Assembly: GCF_000494755.1 (NCBI RefSeq)
Contig: NC_022657.1
Coordinates: forward strand, 3,510,001-3,574,000
Direction: 5' to 3'
From: Amorphoplanes friuliensis DSM 7358
GTDB lineage: Bacteria; Actinomycetota; Actinomycetes; Mycobacteriales; Micromonosporaceae
Length of the DNA: 64,000 nt
Positions 42,893 to 51,592 of this stretch are shown here, piece by piece. Within the stretch, counting starts at the first letter, position 1. Every line of letters starts with the position of its first letter. The notes below the pieces were generated by a model that was not told the DNA's origin, ran no database searches, and saw only the letters and a list, made by a program, of their open reading frames with translations. A program made the translations under genes and the position numbers.

Positions 42893-44314
42893 CTACCCCC
42901 GGCGCCAGAGCTGGGCGCCGACGCCGGTGCAGGGGTAGAGCGAGAGGCGGGCGCCGTTCGCGGTGTTCCAGCCGTCGTTGTCGAGGCACATGTTCCCGGC
43001 GAGGTTGCGCAGGGAGAACCAGCCGTTGCCGCGGTCCTGGATCGTCCACTGCTGGGCGGTCGAGCCGTTGCACGGGTAGAGGCCGACGTCGGCGTTCGCG
43101 GCGGTGTTGTGGCCGAGGTCGTCGAGGCAGGTGCCGGTGTTGCGGTTACGGATCTCGTAGCCGCTCGCACCCCGGTAGGTGAACTCGAACTCTTGCGCCG
43201 TGTTGCCGCTGCAGTCCCACAGGCGTACGAGGGCGCCGGGTGTGGTGTCGAAGTTGTAGTTGTCCACGCACTTGGAGCTGTGCTGCCCGCGGATGCCGGG
43301 CGCCCGGACCGTGCTGGGGATCGGCTGCCCGAAGAACGGGTCACCGTTCTCCCGCCAGTAGAGCTGCTGGACACGCGTGTGCCTGTTCGGATCCGTCAGC
43401 GCGTCCGGTGTCGGCGTGGCGTAGTCCCGGGCGTGGTAGACGAGCAGGTCCGTCGTGTTGTCCTCGGCGACGGTGAAACTGCCGTGCCCGGGCCCGTAGA
43501 CGCCATTCGCCGTCCGGAAGACCGGGTCCGGGTGCTTGTACCAGGAGGCCGGGTCGAGCAGGTCGGCGTCGTCCCACGAGGACAACAGGCCGAGCTTGTA
43601 GCGGGAGTCGGTCGCCGACGCCGAGTAAGCGATGTAGACCCGTCCGTTCCTGATGAGCGGCGACGGACCCTCGACAACACCGGCGACACCTTCCATCTCC
43701 CACGCGTACGTGGGTCGCGCGATCTCGGTGACCGTCCCGCTGATCCCCGTCGCGCCGTTCATCCGGGCGATGTACATGTGGCTGTTGTAGTTGGTGTTCG
43801 GGCTGTCCTGCGCCCACACGAAGTAGCGCACCCCACGATTGACGAACGACGCCGGATCGAGCTGGAACGACTCCCACCCGGTGGTGAACCGCTGCGGAGC
43901 ACTCCACGCGCAGGTCGTCGGGTCGGCGCAGGTGTTCCGGATCCAGTAGAGCCGCTGGTCGAAGACCGCCGACCCGGGCGACGCCGAGAAGTACAGGTAC
44001 CAGGCGCCGTCGTAGAACCGGATGTCCGGCGCCCAGATCCACCCGCTCAGAGAACCACTGGACGGCGCCGTGAACGCGTTGACCGTCGGCGCGGTCGCCA
44101 GCCCTTGCACGGTGGCGGATCGCCGCAGTTCGACCCGCTTGTAGTCCGGCACCGACGCCGTCATGTAGTAGTAGCCGTCGGTGTGCTTGTAGATGGCCGT
44201 GTCGGCCCGCTGCCGCACCACCGGATTGCCGACCACGACAAACTGCGCGGCTGCCGGCGGCGCCAAGCCGGCCACCAGGGCGACAACCATCCCGACCACG
44301 GCGAAGATCTTCAC
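42893..44314 (-). CDS. Secreted GH43-type arabinofuranosidase/xylosidase with C-terminal CBM13
   Basis: A 473-aa secreted enzyme. The signal peptide covers about residues 1-23 (cleavage near AAAQF). The five-bladed GH43-like domain has RQRADTAIYKH (catalytic-base Asp near 38), WAPDIRFYDGAWYLYF, and GVVEGPSPL with the acid Glu. From about 340 a ricin-B/CBM13 lectin domain carries repeats ending AQEFEF, AQQW and AQLW. GH43 enzymes release arabinose or xylose from hemicellulose, and CBM13 binds xylan or galactose. A nested palindrome upstream (44356-44390) may be its control site. Confidence 0.9.
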   Translation of the reverse strand: MKIFAVVGMVVALVAGLAPPAAAQFVVVGNPVVRQRADTAIYKHTDGYYYMTASVPDYKRVELRRSATVQGLATAPTVNAFTAPSSGSLSGWIWAPDIRFYDGAWYLYFSASPGSAVFDQRLYWIRNTCADPTTCAWSAPQRFTTGWESFQLDPASFVNRGVRYFVWAQDSPNTNYNSHMYIARMNGATGISGTVTEIARPTYAWEMEGVAGVVEGPSPLIRNGRVYIAYSASATDSRYKLGLLSSWDDADLLDPASWYKHPDPVFRTANGVYGPGHGSFTVAEDNTTDLLVYHARDYATPTPDALTDPNRHTRVQQLYWRENGDPFFGQPIPSTVRAPGIRGQHSSKCVDNYNFDTTPGALVRLWDCSGNTAQEFEFTYRGASGYEIRNRNTGTCLDDLGHNTAANADVGLYPCNGSTAQQWTIQDRGNGWFSLRNLAGNMCLDNDGWNTANGARLSLYPCTGVGAQLWRRG

Positions 44315-44355
44315 GCGACACTCCCAGCGCTGTTGTTACCGTTCACAGCGTCGCC

Positions 44356-44390
44356 ATCGAAGGTCGGGCTGTCAATAGACAGACTTCGAT
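44356..44390. promoter_or_regulatory. Nested palindrome upstream of the GH43 gene
   Basis: ATCGAAG (44356-44362) pairs with CTTCGAT (44384-44390), and inside it CTGTC (44369-44373) pairs with GACAG (44378-44382) around AATA. On the minus strand the inner part contains TTGACA at 44375-44370, a -35-like element. It lies between the divergent GH43 and GNAT starts and could be a repressor site over a promoter. Confidence 0.5.
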
Positions 44391-44446
44391 CGAGAGTGCA
44401 AGGAAAACCCGGTGCGCCGGTCGGCCGGTGACACTACGGTCGCGCC

Positions 44447-45019
44447 ATGGAGATCCGTGAGGTTTTGCCGGCCGAGGAGGGGGCTGCCGAGGCGGTCGTC
44501 GCGGCGGCGTTCGGCGAGGCGCCGGACGGGCGTGTGGTGCAGATGATGCGGGCTCTGCGGGCCGGGGGAGCAGCTCGGGCGAGCCTGGTCGCCGTGGCGG
44601 AGGGGGAGCCGGCCGGGCACGTCGGTCTTTCCCGCGCCTGGGTGGATGCCCGGCGGGAGCTCGTCGAGGTGGTGGTGCTCTCCCCGCTGTCGGTACGTCC
44701 CGACCTTCAGGGCCGCGGCGTCGGCACCGCGCTGGTCGCGGCGGCGCTGGAGGCCTCCGAAGATCGTGGCACGCCGGCCGTTTTCCTCGAGGGCAGCCCG
44801 GAATACTACGGACGCCGCGGGTTCAGGCGCGCCTCAGCCCTGGGGTTCGACCGGCCCTCGACGCGCATACCGGACCCGGGGTTCCAGGTGGCGCTGCTGT
44901 CGTCGTACCAGCCGTGGATGGTCGGCCGGCTGATCTATCCCGAGGCGTTCTGGACCACTGACACGGTCGGCCTGCGTGACCCCGAGCTGGAGCGGATCGA
45001 GGCCCTGATCGCGCCCTGA
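44447..45019 (+). CDS. GNAT-family N-acetyltransferase
   Basis: A 190-aa acetyltransferase. The acetyl-CoA motif is LQGRGVGTALVAAAL (Q/RxxGxG/A, about residues 86-100), preceded by the strand VEVVVLSPLSVRPD. The C-terminal part has GSPEYYGRRGFR, typical of GNATs. ATG 44447 is the start. It is divergent from the GH43 gene and ends before a strong hairpin. The acceptor (a small molecule, peptide or aminoglycoside) is unknown. Confidence 0.9.
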   Translation: MEIREVLPAEEGAAEAVVAAAFGEAPDGRVVQMMRALRAGGAARASLVAVAEGEPAGHVGLSRAWVDARRELVEVVVLSPLSVRPDLQGRGVGTALVAAALEASEDRGTPAVFLEGSPEYYGRRGFRRASALGFDRPSTRIPDPGFQVALLSSYQPWMVGRLIYPEAFWTTDTVGLRDPELERIEALIAP

Positions 45020-45036
45020 CCTGACAGGTGTTGCCC

Positions 45037-45069
45037 GCGTCCGGCCCGGCGGAGCGCCGAGCCGGACGC
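45037..45069. terminator. Bidirectional hairpin terminator
   Basis: GCGTCCGGC (45037-45045) and GCCGGACGC (45061-45069) form a perfect nine-base stem, extended inside by CGGCG/CGCCG after one mismatch, loop GAG. It sits between convergent GNAT and beta-helix genes and can serve both. Confidence 0.8.
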
Positions 45070-45087
45070 GCTGATCGATCCGAGGAC

Positions 45088-46251
45088 TCAGTACGTGTTG
45101 CCGGCGGTGATCAGGCGGGTTTCGCCGGCCGGGAGGGCGGGGCAACCGGTGCTGCCCGGCCAGGTGGCGCCACCGGGGCTGAGGTACCAGACCGGGAGGT
45201 TCTCGGTGCTGCCGACGAGGTAGGTGCCCAGGTCGTTGTACGCGAACCGGTTGTGGAACGACGAGCACTCACCCTCGGTCGTGCTGACCTCGTCGAGGTA
45301 GTGCACGGCCGGCGGGGTCGACGAGCGGACGAAGCCGTTGGCGCCGAAGATGTTGTTCTCGAACGAGTTGTAGTTGCTGGCGTCGCGGATCTTCACCGGG
45401 TCGCTGCTGACGTTCGTGACCTGGTTCGCGGTGAACTGGTTGTGCGAGCTCTTGTGCGTCACGTAGATCGCGTGGATGTAGCTGAGCTCGGAGTTGCGCA
45501 GGTTGACGAACTGGTTGTTGGCGATGCGGTTGCCCGACGACTCGGTCAGGACGATGCCGCCGTAACCGCAGCGGGTGAAGTCCGGGTCGGCGCAGGTGCC
45601 GCCGGTGTAGAGGTTGCCGATGTTGTTGAACCGGACACCGAAGATCGTGTTGCCGTCGAGGCCGCGGGCGGACGGCTGGCCGGGGCCGGAGGTGGCGGCG
45701 TACTTGCCGCCGCAGGTGCTGCCCCCGGAGCCGTCCAGCGAGATGCCGGCGTTGGCGTAGTAGGTGACCTTGAGGTAGTAGAACCGCAGGCCGGAGACGC
45801 CGCCGTCCTCCAGCGGCTGCCCGGGGCCGCCGGGGCAGGCGAAGAACCAGGGCCCGGTGATGTACCGGTTGGACTGGCTGGCCCGGGCGTTCTGGAAGAC
45901 GGGCAGGGCGGCGATGCCGTCGAGGCCCTCGCCGTACTCGTAGTCGTCCGGCATGAACGAGATGGTGTGCCCGGGCCGGTACGTCGTCCAGACGATGCCC
46001 TGGGCGATGTAGGTCCCGGCGTGGACCCGGACCTCGACGTCCTGGTCGAGCGGTCCGGCCGCGACGAGCTGCTGCACCCGGGCGAGCGTCTTCACCGCCG
46101 TACCGGGAGTGCCGCCGGTCTGGGTGTCGGACCCGGCGGCGTTCATGTAGATGGTCTGGACGCCGGCCGCGGCGGCCGGTGCGGCCGTGACCAGGCAGGT
46201 GCTCAGGCCGACGACGGCCGTCACCAGGGCAGCTTTGAGAATGCGGAACAT
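45088..46251 (-). CDS. Secreted right-handed beta-helix protein
   Basis: A 387-aa secreted protein: signal peptide about residues 1-29 (VTAVVGLSTCLVTAAPAAAA), then an N-terminal IYMNAAGSDTQTGGTPG segment typical of exported pectate-lyase-like beta-helix proteins, then repeated Asn-rich coils (GNRIANNQFVNL, SHNQFTANQVTNVS, NYNSFENNIFG). Such folds act on polysaccharides; the catalytic residues are not identifiable. ATG 46251 has GGAGAGG six bases upstream. Frame open further upstream is a shadow. Confidence 0.82.
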   Translation of the reverse strand: MFRILKAALVTAVVGLSTCLVTAAPAAAAGVQTIYMNAAGSDTQTGGTPGTAVKTLARVQQLVAAGPLDQDVEVRVHAGTYIAQGIVWTTYRPGHTISFMPDDYEYGEGLDGIAALPVFQNARASQSNRYITGPWFFACPGGPGQPLEDGGVSGLRFYYLKVTYYANAGISLDGSGGSTCGGKYAATSGPGQPSARGLDGNTIFGVRFNNIGNLYTGGTCADPDFTRCGYGGIVLTESSGNRIANNQFVNLRNSELSYIHAIYVTHKSSHNQFTANQVTNVSSDPVKIRDASNYNSFENNIFGANGFVRSSTPPAVHYLDEVSTTEGECSSFHNRFAYNDLGTYLVGSTENLPVWYLSPGGATWPGSTGCPALPAGETRLITAGNTY

Positions 46252-46386
46252 GGCCTCTCCCCGCAGAGGTCGTGAACAGATTGGCGACCGCACTCTATCG
46301 CCGCCCGCCGATGCGTGCGTGCCCGTCCACCACGAATATCGACATTGATGGATGCGCGAACGCGGCCGGCGTGGTACTCCGATTAC

Positions 46387-47826
46387 ATGACATCGACACC
46401 GGAACGGTTCGGCCGCGGTTCGGGGATGTTCCGGCGCAAGCCGATCGACGACATCGCCGACGAGCGGGACACCGACCTCTCCCGATCGCTCGGGCTGTGG
46501 CAGCTGACCGCCATCGGCATCGGCGGCATCATCGGCGCCGGCATCTTCGCGCTCGCCGGAGCGGTGGCCAACGAGACAGCCGGTCCGGCGGTGCTGTTCT
46601 CGTTCCTCATCGCCGGCATCGCCAGTGCCGCCGCGGCGCTGTCCTACGCGGAGTTCGCCGGGATGATCCCCAAGGCGGGCTCGGCCTACACGTACGGCTA
46701 CGTGGTGCTGGGGGAGATCGTCGGCTGGTTCATCGGCTGGGACCTGCTGCTGGAGTACATCGCCATCGTGGCGGTGGTGGCGATCGGCATCTCGGGCTAC
46801 TTCTCGTTCCTGATGGCCGACATCGGTGTCGACCTGCCGAAGTGGATGCTGGGCGCGCCCGGCACCGGTGACGGGCACGTCGTGGACCTCTTCGCGGTGA
46901 TTCTGTGCCTGCTCATCGCGTACCTGCTCAACCGCGGGATCCGGGCCGCGGCCCGGACCGAGACGGTCGTGGTCGTCATCAAGATCGCGGTGGTTCTGCT
47001 GGTCGTCGTGGTGGGCTTCTTCCACGTCCGCAGTGAGAACTACCAGCCGTTCTTCCCGTTCGGCTGGGGCGGCGCGATCACGGGCGCCGCCACGGTGTTC
47101 TTCGCGGTGTTCGGCTACGACGCGATGAGCACGGCTGCCGAGGAGTCCAAGGACGCCAAGCGGCACCTGCCCAAGGCGATCATCTACTCGCTGGCCGTCT
47201 CGATGGTGCTCTACGTGCTGGCGACCCTGGTCCTGACCGGCATGCAGGACTACCGGGAGATCGACCCGGAGAGCGGCTTCTCCTCGGCGTTCGCGGCCGT
47301 CGGGCTGTCCGGGCTGGCCGACGTCATCGCGATCGGCGCGATCATCGGCATCCTCACCGTGATGTTCACCTTCATGCTCGGCGTGACCCGGGTCTGGTAC
47401 GCCATGAGCCGCGACGGTCTGCTGCCGACCTGGTTCGCCAAGCTGCACCCGGTCCGGCGGGTGCCGAGCCGCGTGACCTGGATCGCCGGTGGCGCCTCCG
47501 CGGTGATCGCGGGTTTCCTGCCGATCCGCGAGGCCGCCGAGCTGACCAACATCGGCATCCTGCTGGCCTTCGTCGTCGTCTGTGTCGCGGTGATCGTGCT
47601 GCGGTACCGGCGGCCGGAGCTGCCGCGCACGTTCCGGCTGCCCGGCATGCCGGTGATCCCGGCGCTCGGTGTGGTCTTCTCCATCTGGCTGATCACGTTC
47701 CTGACCCCGGTGACCTGGCTGCGGTTCGCCGTCTGGTTCGTGCTCGGCCTGATCGTCTACCTGACCTACAGCCGCCGTCATTCACGCCTCAACGACCGGG
47801 CCGGAGAAGACGGCGATCGCGGCTGA
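46387..47826 (+). CDS. APC-family amino acid permease
   Basis: A 479-aa membrane protein with about 12 helices. GIGGIIGAGIFALAG in helix 1 is the APC substrate-binding GxGxxxG-type signature, and FFAVFGYDAMSTAAEESKD is the conserved helix-6 region. It resembles cationic amino acid transporters (YhdG/CAT type). ATG 46387 precedes MTSTPERFGRG. It is a cytoplasmic-membrane importer or exchanger. Its 5' end faces the divergent beta-helix gene. Confidence 0.9.
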   Translation: MTSTPERFGRGSGMFRRKPIDDIADERDTDLSRSLGLWQLTAIGIGGIIGAGIFALAGAVANETAGPAVLFSFLIAGIASAAAALSYAEFAGMIPKAGSAYTYGYVVLGEIVGWFIGWDLLLEYIAIVAVVAIGISGYFSFLMADIGVDLPKWMLGAPGTGDGHVVDLFAVILCLLIAYLLNRGIRAAARTETVVVVIKIAVVLLVVVVGFFHVRSENYQPFFPFGWGGAITGAATVFFAVFGYDAMSTAAEESKDAKRHLPKAIIYSLAVSMVLYVLATLVLTGMQDYREIDPESGFSSAFAAVGLSGLADVIAIGAIIGILTVMFTFMLGVTRVWYAMSRDGLLPTWFAKLHPVRRVPSRVTWIAGGASAVIAGFLPIREAAELTNIGILLAFVVVCVAVIVLRYRRPELPRTFRLPGMPVIPALGVVFSIWLITFLTPVTWLRFAVWFVLGLIVYLTYSRRHSRLNDRAGEDGDRG

Positions 47827-47887
47827 ACAAAACCCGGCCGCGGCGGGACGAACAAGGTGAAGGCTCCCGACAAGAAGGAGAACCACC

Positions 47888-48439
47888 ATGCGTCGTCCGA
47901 TGTTGTTCCGTTTTCTCGCCGCCGGAGCGCTGGCCCTGGCCACGCTCGGCACCTCCGCGGCGCCGGCCACGGCGACCGCTGCGGCCCCGGCCGGCACCAC
48001 CGAGGTCCTGAGCGTTCAGGGCGCCGGCCCGTACCGGATCGGGGCGAGCCGGCAGTCCCTGGCCGCGGCCGGGCTGGTGAGCTGGGTCGACGAGCGGCCC
48101 GGTTGCCCGATCGTGAACGCGGGCGCGACCGGTGACTGGGCCGGCGTGATCCTGCTGGCGTTCCGTGACGGGCGGCTGGCCGAGGTCGGCACCGCGACCG
48201 TGCCGCCCCGGTCACCGGCCGGTGCCTCGGTCGGTATGACCTGGACCGAGCTGGAGGGCATCTACGGCCGCCGTGGTGCCCTGATCCACAACACCGACGG
48301 CGAGCCGGCGTACCTGGTCCGGAAAGGTTCGCGGGTGGAGCTCTTCACCGGGCACCCGATCCGACAGGGTGCGGGCTATTTCCAGGTCGGCCCGGCCGAC
48401 TTCGTGCTGAACAACTTCCTGCACGGACCGGCCTGCTGA
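47888..48439 (+). CDS. Secreted hypothetical protein (183 aa)
   Basis: A signal peptide covers about residues 1-32 (RPMLFRFLAAGALALATLG, cleavage near ATA). The mature part, about 150 residues, is beta-rich with two Cys (CPIV and the terminal AC) that may form a disulfide. Start ATG 47888 follows AAGGAG by about eight bases. I do not recognise a family. It ends just before a strong hairpin. Confidence 0.75.
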   Translation: MRRPMLFRFLAAGALALATLGTSAAPATATAAAPAGTTEVLSVQGAGPYRIGASRQSLAAAGLVSWVDERPGCPIVNAGATGDWAGVILLAFRDGRLAEVGTATVPPRSPAGASVGMTWTELEGIYGRRGALIHNTDGEPAYLVRKGSRVELFTGHPIRQGAGYFQVGPADFVLNNFLHGPAC

Positions 48440-48447
48440 TCCCGGGG

Positions 48448-48473
48448 CCGGAGGCAGTCGTGACTGCCTCCGG
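48448..48473. terminator. Perfect 12-bp hairpin, bidirectional terminator
   Basis: CCGGAGGCAGTC (48448-48459) and GACTGCCTCCGG (48462-48473) are perfect inverted repeats with a two-base gap. It lies exactly between the secreted 183-aa gene (+) and the metallophosphoesterase gene (-), whose stop codons flank it. Confidence 0.88.
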
Positions 48474-49289
48474 TCAGGACCGGCAGGCCGCGCGGGCGGG
48501 CAGCCAGCCGTCCGCTCCCCGCTGCCAGGTGGTCTCCGAGAGCGTCTCGAAACGACCGTCGTTCCAATGTCTGACGTGCACCGACAGGGTGTCGCCGGTG
48601 AGCTCCAGCAGGGTGTAGGACTGGCTCTCACCGGCCCGGGTCCGGCGGGAGCACGCCGTCCCGCTCGCCACGGCGATCATGTGCCGCCCGAGGCCCGGCC
48701 AGGTCAGCGCCAGGTCCGCCTGCGCCTGCACATGGTCGTGTCCGCACAGGATCACGTCGACACCCGCGCGGGCCGCGGCGCGCAGTGCCTGCTCCGCACC
48801 GCGCACCAGAGGCTGGCCCGGTCGCTGCGCAGGCCGGAAGACCGGGTGGTGCAGCATCAGCACCCGCAGCCCGGCCGGCCCGGTGAAAGCCGTGCCGATC
48901 CGGGCCACCTGCGCCGCGTCGATCCGCCCGTTCCTCGACAGGTACCGCTTCGGCGAGCTCAACCCCAGCACCTGCAGGCCCCCGCTCCCGAGCTCCGGTT
49001 CGGCCCGGCGTCCGACCCCTTTCCGGTACGCGGACAGTGGCCGGAAAGCCCTCGTCAGCACGCGGAACAGGGGCAGGTCGTGGTTGCCGGGCACACTCGT
49101 CCACGGGTGCCCGATCGACTCCAGCAGCTCCCGGGCGGCCCGGAACTGCCCGGCCCGCGCCCGCATCGTCAGGTCGCCGCTGACCAGCACGTGGTCGAGG
49201 TCCCGGCCGGCCAGGTCGTCCCGGAGTGCGGCCACGACCTCCGGCACCTCGGCGCCGAAGTGCAGGTCGGTGAGGTGAGCCAGGCGCAT
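48474..49289 (-). CDS. Calcineurin-like metallophosphoesterase
   Basis: A 271-aa cytoplasmic phosphoesterase. Metal-binding motifs in order are TDLHFG (about 7), GDLTM (about 39), GNHDLP (about 68), HHPVF (about 146) and GHDHVQAQ (about 181). These coordinate the di-metal centre used to hydrolyse phosphodiesters or phosphomonoesters. The length fits cyclic-nucleotide phosphodiesterase-like family members. The substrate is unknown. It ends at the hairpin shared with the 183-aa gene and lies 10 bases from the TetR gene on the same strand. Confidence 0.9.
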   Translation of the reverse strand: MRLAHLTDLHFGAEVPEVVAALRDDLAGRDLDHVLVSGDLTMRARAGQFRAARELLESIGHPWTSVPGNHDLPLFRVLTRAFRPLSAYRKGVGRRAEPELGSGGLQVLGLSSPKRYLSRNGRIDAAQVARIGTAFTGPAGLRVLMLHHPVFRPAQRPGQPLVRGAEQALRAAARAGVDVILCGHDHVQAQADLALTWPGLGRHMIAVASGTACSRRTRAGESQSYTLLELTGDTLSVHVRHWNDGRFETLSETTWQRGADGWLPARAACRS

Positions 49290-49298
49290 GCTTCCAGC

Positions 49299-49898
49299 CT
49301 AAGGGCGGCGCAGGAGGCCGCCCACAAGATCCTGCAAAGGTCCGAGGAGGTCGTCGCGGCCGGCCGACGACAGGGGTTCGAGGGCCGTCGACGCGCGCAG
49401 CAGGGCGATGCCGAAGCTGGCGGCCAGCGTGACCTGTGCCCGCAGGACGAGTTCCTCGCGGTCGGGGTCCCCGGCGCGCAGACCGGCGGCGGCCGCCAGG
49501 CGCTCGGAGAACGACTGCAGGATGTCGAGCCGGATCCGGTCGGCACGTTCGTCACCGGACGAGCGCAGGAGCAGCAGGAGCCGGTTCGGGAACTGCCCGG
49601 TGTGCGGGCCGGCGAGCTGCGCGGCGATGGTGTGCGGCACCTGGTCGAGCGTGACGTCCTCGGTGACGGTCCGGCCCAGCTCGTCGACTGCTCCGAGCAG
49701 GCACGCCTCGAACAGCCCTTCCTTCGAGGTGAAGTAGCGGCTGATCAGCGCGACGTTGACCCCGGCGTCGTCGGCGATGTCGCGGACGGTGGTGGCGGTG
49801 TACCCGTTGCGGGCGAAGCGGTGCTGTGCGGCGTCGAGCAGGAGCCGCCGGGTGCCGGCCGCGTCCCGGCGCCGCGGCCCGGACGTACTTGTCGTCAT
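49299..49898 (-). CDS. TetR-family repressor of the adjacent MFS gene
   Basis: A 199-aa TetR regulator: N-terminal HTH TTVRDIADDAGVNVALISRY (about residues 39-58), then the helical ligand domain. ATG 49898 is chosen; the upstream open frame runs through the operator region. It is divergent from the DHA2 efflux gene, with 127 bases between holding two matching palindromes. It most likely represses the pump and itself until the pump's substrate binds. It may also co-transcribe the metallophosphoesterase. Confidence 0.9.
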   Translation of the reverse strand: MTTSTSGPRRRDAAGTRRLLLDAAQHRFARNGYTATTVRDIADDAGVNVALISRYFTSKEGLFEACLLGAVDELGRTVTEDVTLDQVPHTIAAQLAGPHTGQFPNRLLLLLRSSGDERADRIRLDILQSFSERLAAAAGLRAGDPDREELVLRAQVTLAASFGIALLRASTALEPLSSAGRDDLLGPLQDLVGGLLRRP

Positions 49899-49944
49899 GG
49901 CTTCCTCTCGGTCCGTCACCAGGGTAACGGTCCGCTCGTGTGAC

Positions 49945-49960
49945 GTAAACAACCGTTGAC
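49945..49960. promoter_or_regulatory. Operator-like palindrome 1 of the TetR/MFS region
   Basis: GTAAACAACCGTTGAC has arms GTAAAC and GTTGAC (reverse complement GTCAAC) around four bases, five of six matching. It overlaps the -35 hexamer TTGACT. A second copy lies at 49991-50006. Confidence 0.65.
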
Positions 49961-49983
49961 TTAGCCTCGGCCCGGCGGACAAT
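49956..49983 (+). promoter_or_regulatory. Sigma-70-like promoter of the MFS gene
   Basis: TTGACT (49956-49961) and GACAAT (49978-49983) are 16 bases apart, five and four matches to consensus. It reads toward the efflux gene at 50026. Operator 1 overlaps its -35, and operator 2 lies at the expected start point. Confidence 0.6.
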
Positions 49984-49990
49984 GAGTCAA

Positions 49991-50006
49991 GTCAGCAAAC
50001 GTTTAC
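49991..50006. promoter_or_regulatory. Operator-like palindrome 2 of the TetR/MFS region
   Basis: GTCAGCAAACGTTTAC has arms GTCAGC and GTTTAC (reverse complement GTAAAC) around four bases. Its reverse complement shares GTAAAC and five of six bases of the other arm with operator 1. It is placed just after the -10, 20 bases before the MFS ATG. Confidence 0.65.
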
Positions 50007-50025
50007 AAGCCGTGCGGGGAACTCC

Positions 50026-51507
50026 ATGACACAGACCCTCCAGGGGCCGGGCACCGAGCCGGTCCGGCCCGAATTCAAGTCGGGCGGCAGCCTTCTGGTG
50101 GTGTACCTGTCGCTGGGCGGCCTGGCCTTCGCCGTGCTCCAGTCGCTGGTGGCGCCCGCGATGTCGACGATCGCGCGCGACCTGAACGCGACGACCGGTG
50201 ACATCAGCTGGATCCTCACCGCGTACCTGCTGTCGGCCTCGGTCCTGACCCCGATCCTCGGCCGGCTCGGCGACATGGTCGGCAAGCGCCGGGTCCTGAT
50301 CGGCGTCCTGGCCGTGCTGGCCGCGGGCACCCTGCTCGCCGCCCTGGCCCCGAACCTCGCGGTCCTGATCGTCGCCCGGGCGCTGCAGGGCGCCGCCGGT
50401 GCGATCCTGCCGCTGTCGATCGGCATCGTCCGGGACTCGCTGCCCCGCGAACGGGTCGGCGTCACCGTCGGCCTGCTGTCCGCGATCTTCGGTGTCGGCG
50501 CCGGTGTCGGCATCGTCTCCGCCGGCCCGATCGTCGAGCACCTCTCGTGGCACTGGCTCTTCTGGCTGCCGCTGGTCCTCGTGGTCGTCGCCCTGCTCGG
50601 CGCGATCTTCGGCATGAAGGAGTCCCCGGTGCGCACGCCGGGCCGCCTCGACGTCCTGGGCGCCGGCATCCTGTCGATCTCGCTGGTCTCGCTGCTGCTG
50701 GCGATCAGCAAGGGCCAGTCGTGGGGCTGGGGCGACACCAGGACCGTCAGCCTGCTCGCGGTCGGCGCGCTCGCCATGATCGTGTTCGTCGCGGTCGAGC
50801 TGCGGGTCAAGGAGCCGCTGATCGACATGCGCCTGATGAAGATCCGCGGTGTGTGGGCCACCGACGTGGTCGCCCTGATCCTCGGCTTCGCCATGTTCGG
50901 CACGTTCCTGCTGGTACCGACCCTGCTGCAGCTGCCGGCGGCAACCGGGTACGGTTTCGGCAAGTCGGTGTCGCAGGCCGGGCTCTTCCTGCTGCCCACG
51001 GTCCTGATGATGGTCGTCTTCGGCCCGCTCGCCGGTCTCCTCGACCGCCGCTACGGCCCCAAGGTGCCGATGTTTCTCGGCGCGGTCTCGGTGGTCGTGG
51101 CCTTCGCCCTGCCGGCCCTCGGCCACGGCGCGATCTGGCAGGTCCTGGCGTCGGGCGTCCTCACCGGCGCGGGCATCGGCCTCGCCTTCGCGGCCATGTC
51201 GAACGCCATCATCGAAAGTGTCCCGGCGGCGCAGACCGGCGAGGCCAGCGGCGTCAACACCATCGCCCGCACCATCGGCAGCAGCATCGGCACCGCGGTG
51301 GTCGCGGCCGTGATCTCCTCGCAGAGCACACCCCAGGGCCTCCCGACCGACAAGGCCTTCACGTACGGGTTCTGGGTGTGCGCCGCGGTCGCCGTCCTGG
51401 CCGTCGCCGCCTCCCTGGCCCTGCCCTCGGCCCGCCGCCGGCACGAGCAGGCCGTGGCCACCGGCGTCAGCGACCTCCCGCCCGAGCCGGCCGAGCTGCG
51501 CCGCTGA
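50026..51507 (+). CDS. DHA2-family MFS multidrug exporter
   Basis: A 493-aa membrane protein with about 14 helices, the DHA2 drug:H+ antiporter pattern. GRLGDMVGKRRVLIG is motif A between helices 2 and 3, SWILTAYLLSASVLTPILG is helix 2, and GAGVGIVSAGPIVE resembles the antiporter motif C in helix 5. ATG 50026 follows a GGGGAA ribosome site. It is divergent from its TetR regulator and flanked by two operator-like palindromes, a common layout for inducible drug or metabolite efflux. Confidence 0.92.
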   Translation: MTQTLQGPGTEPVRPEFKSGGSLLVVYLSLGGLAFAVLQSLVAPAMSTIARDLNATTGDISWILTAYLLSASVLTPILGRLGDMVGKRRVLIGVLAVLAAGTLLAALAPNLAVLIVARALQGAAGAILPLSIGIVRDSLPRERVGVTVGLLSAIFGVGAGVGIVSAGPIVEHLSWHWLFWLPLVLVVVALLGAIFGMKESPVRTPGRLDVLGAGILSISLVSLLLAISKGQSWGWGDTRTVSLLAVGALAMIVFVAVELRVKEPLIDMRLMKIRGVWATDVVALILGFAMFGTFLLVPTLLQLPAATGYGFGKSVSQAGLFLLPTVLMMVVFGPLAGLLDRRYGPKVPMFLGAVSVVVAFALPALGHGAIWQVLASGVLTGAGIGLAFAAMSNAIIESVPAAQTGEASGVNTIARTIGSSIGTAVVAAVISSQSTPQGLPTDKAFTYGFWVCAAVAVLAVAASLALPSARRRHEQAVATGVSDLPPEPAELRR

Positions 51508-51592
51508 CCGTCACGGTTTCCGCTGCCCCCACCGATTGATCGTTCCTGTTTAGACTCGTCGATACGTGAATCGACTGCAACGGGGATGTTTC

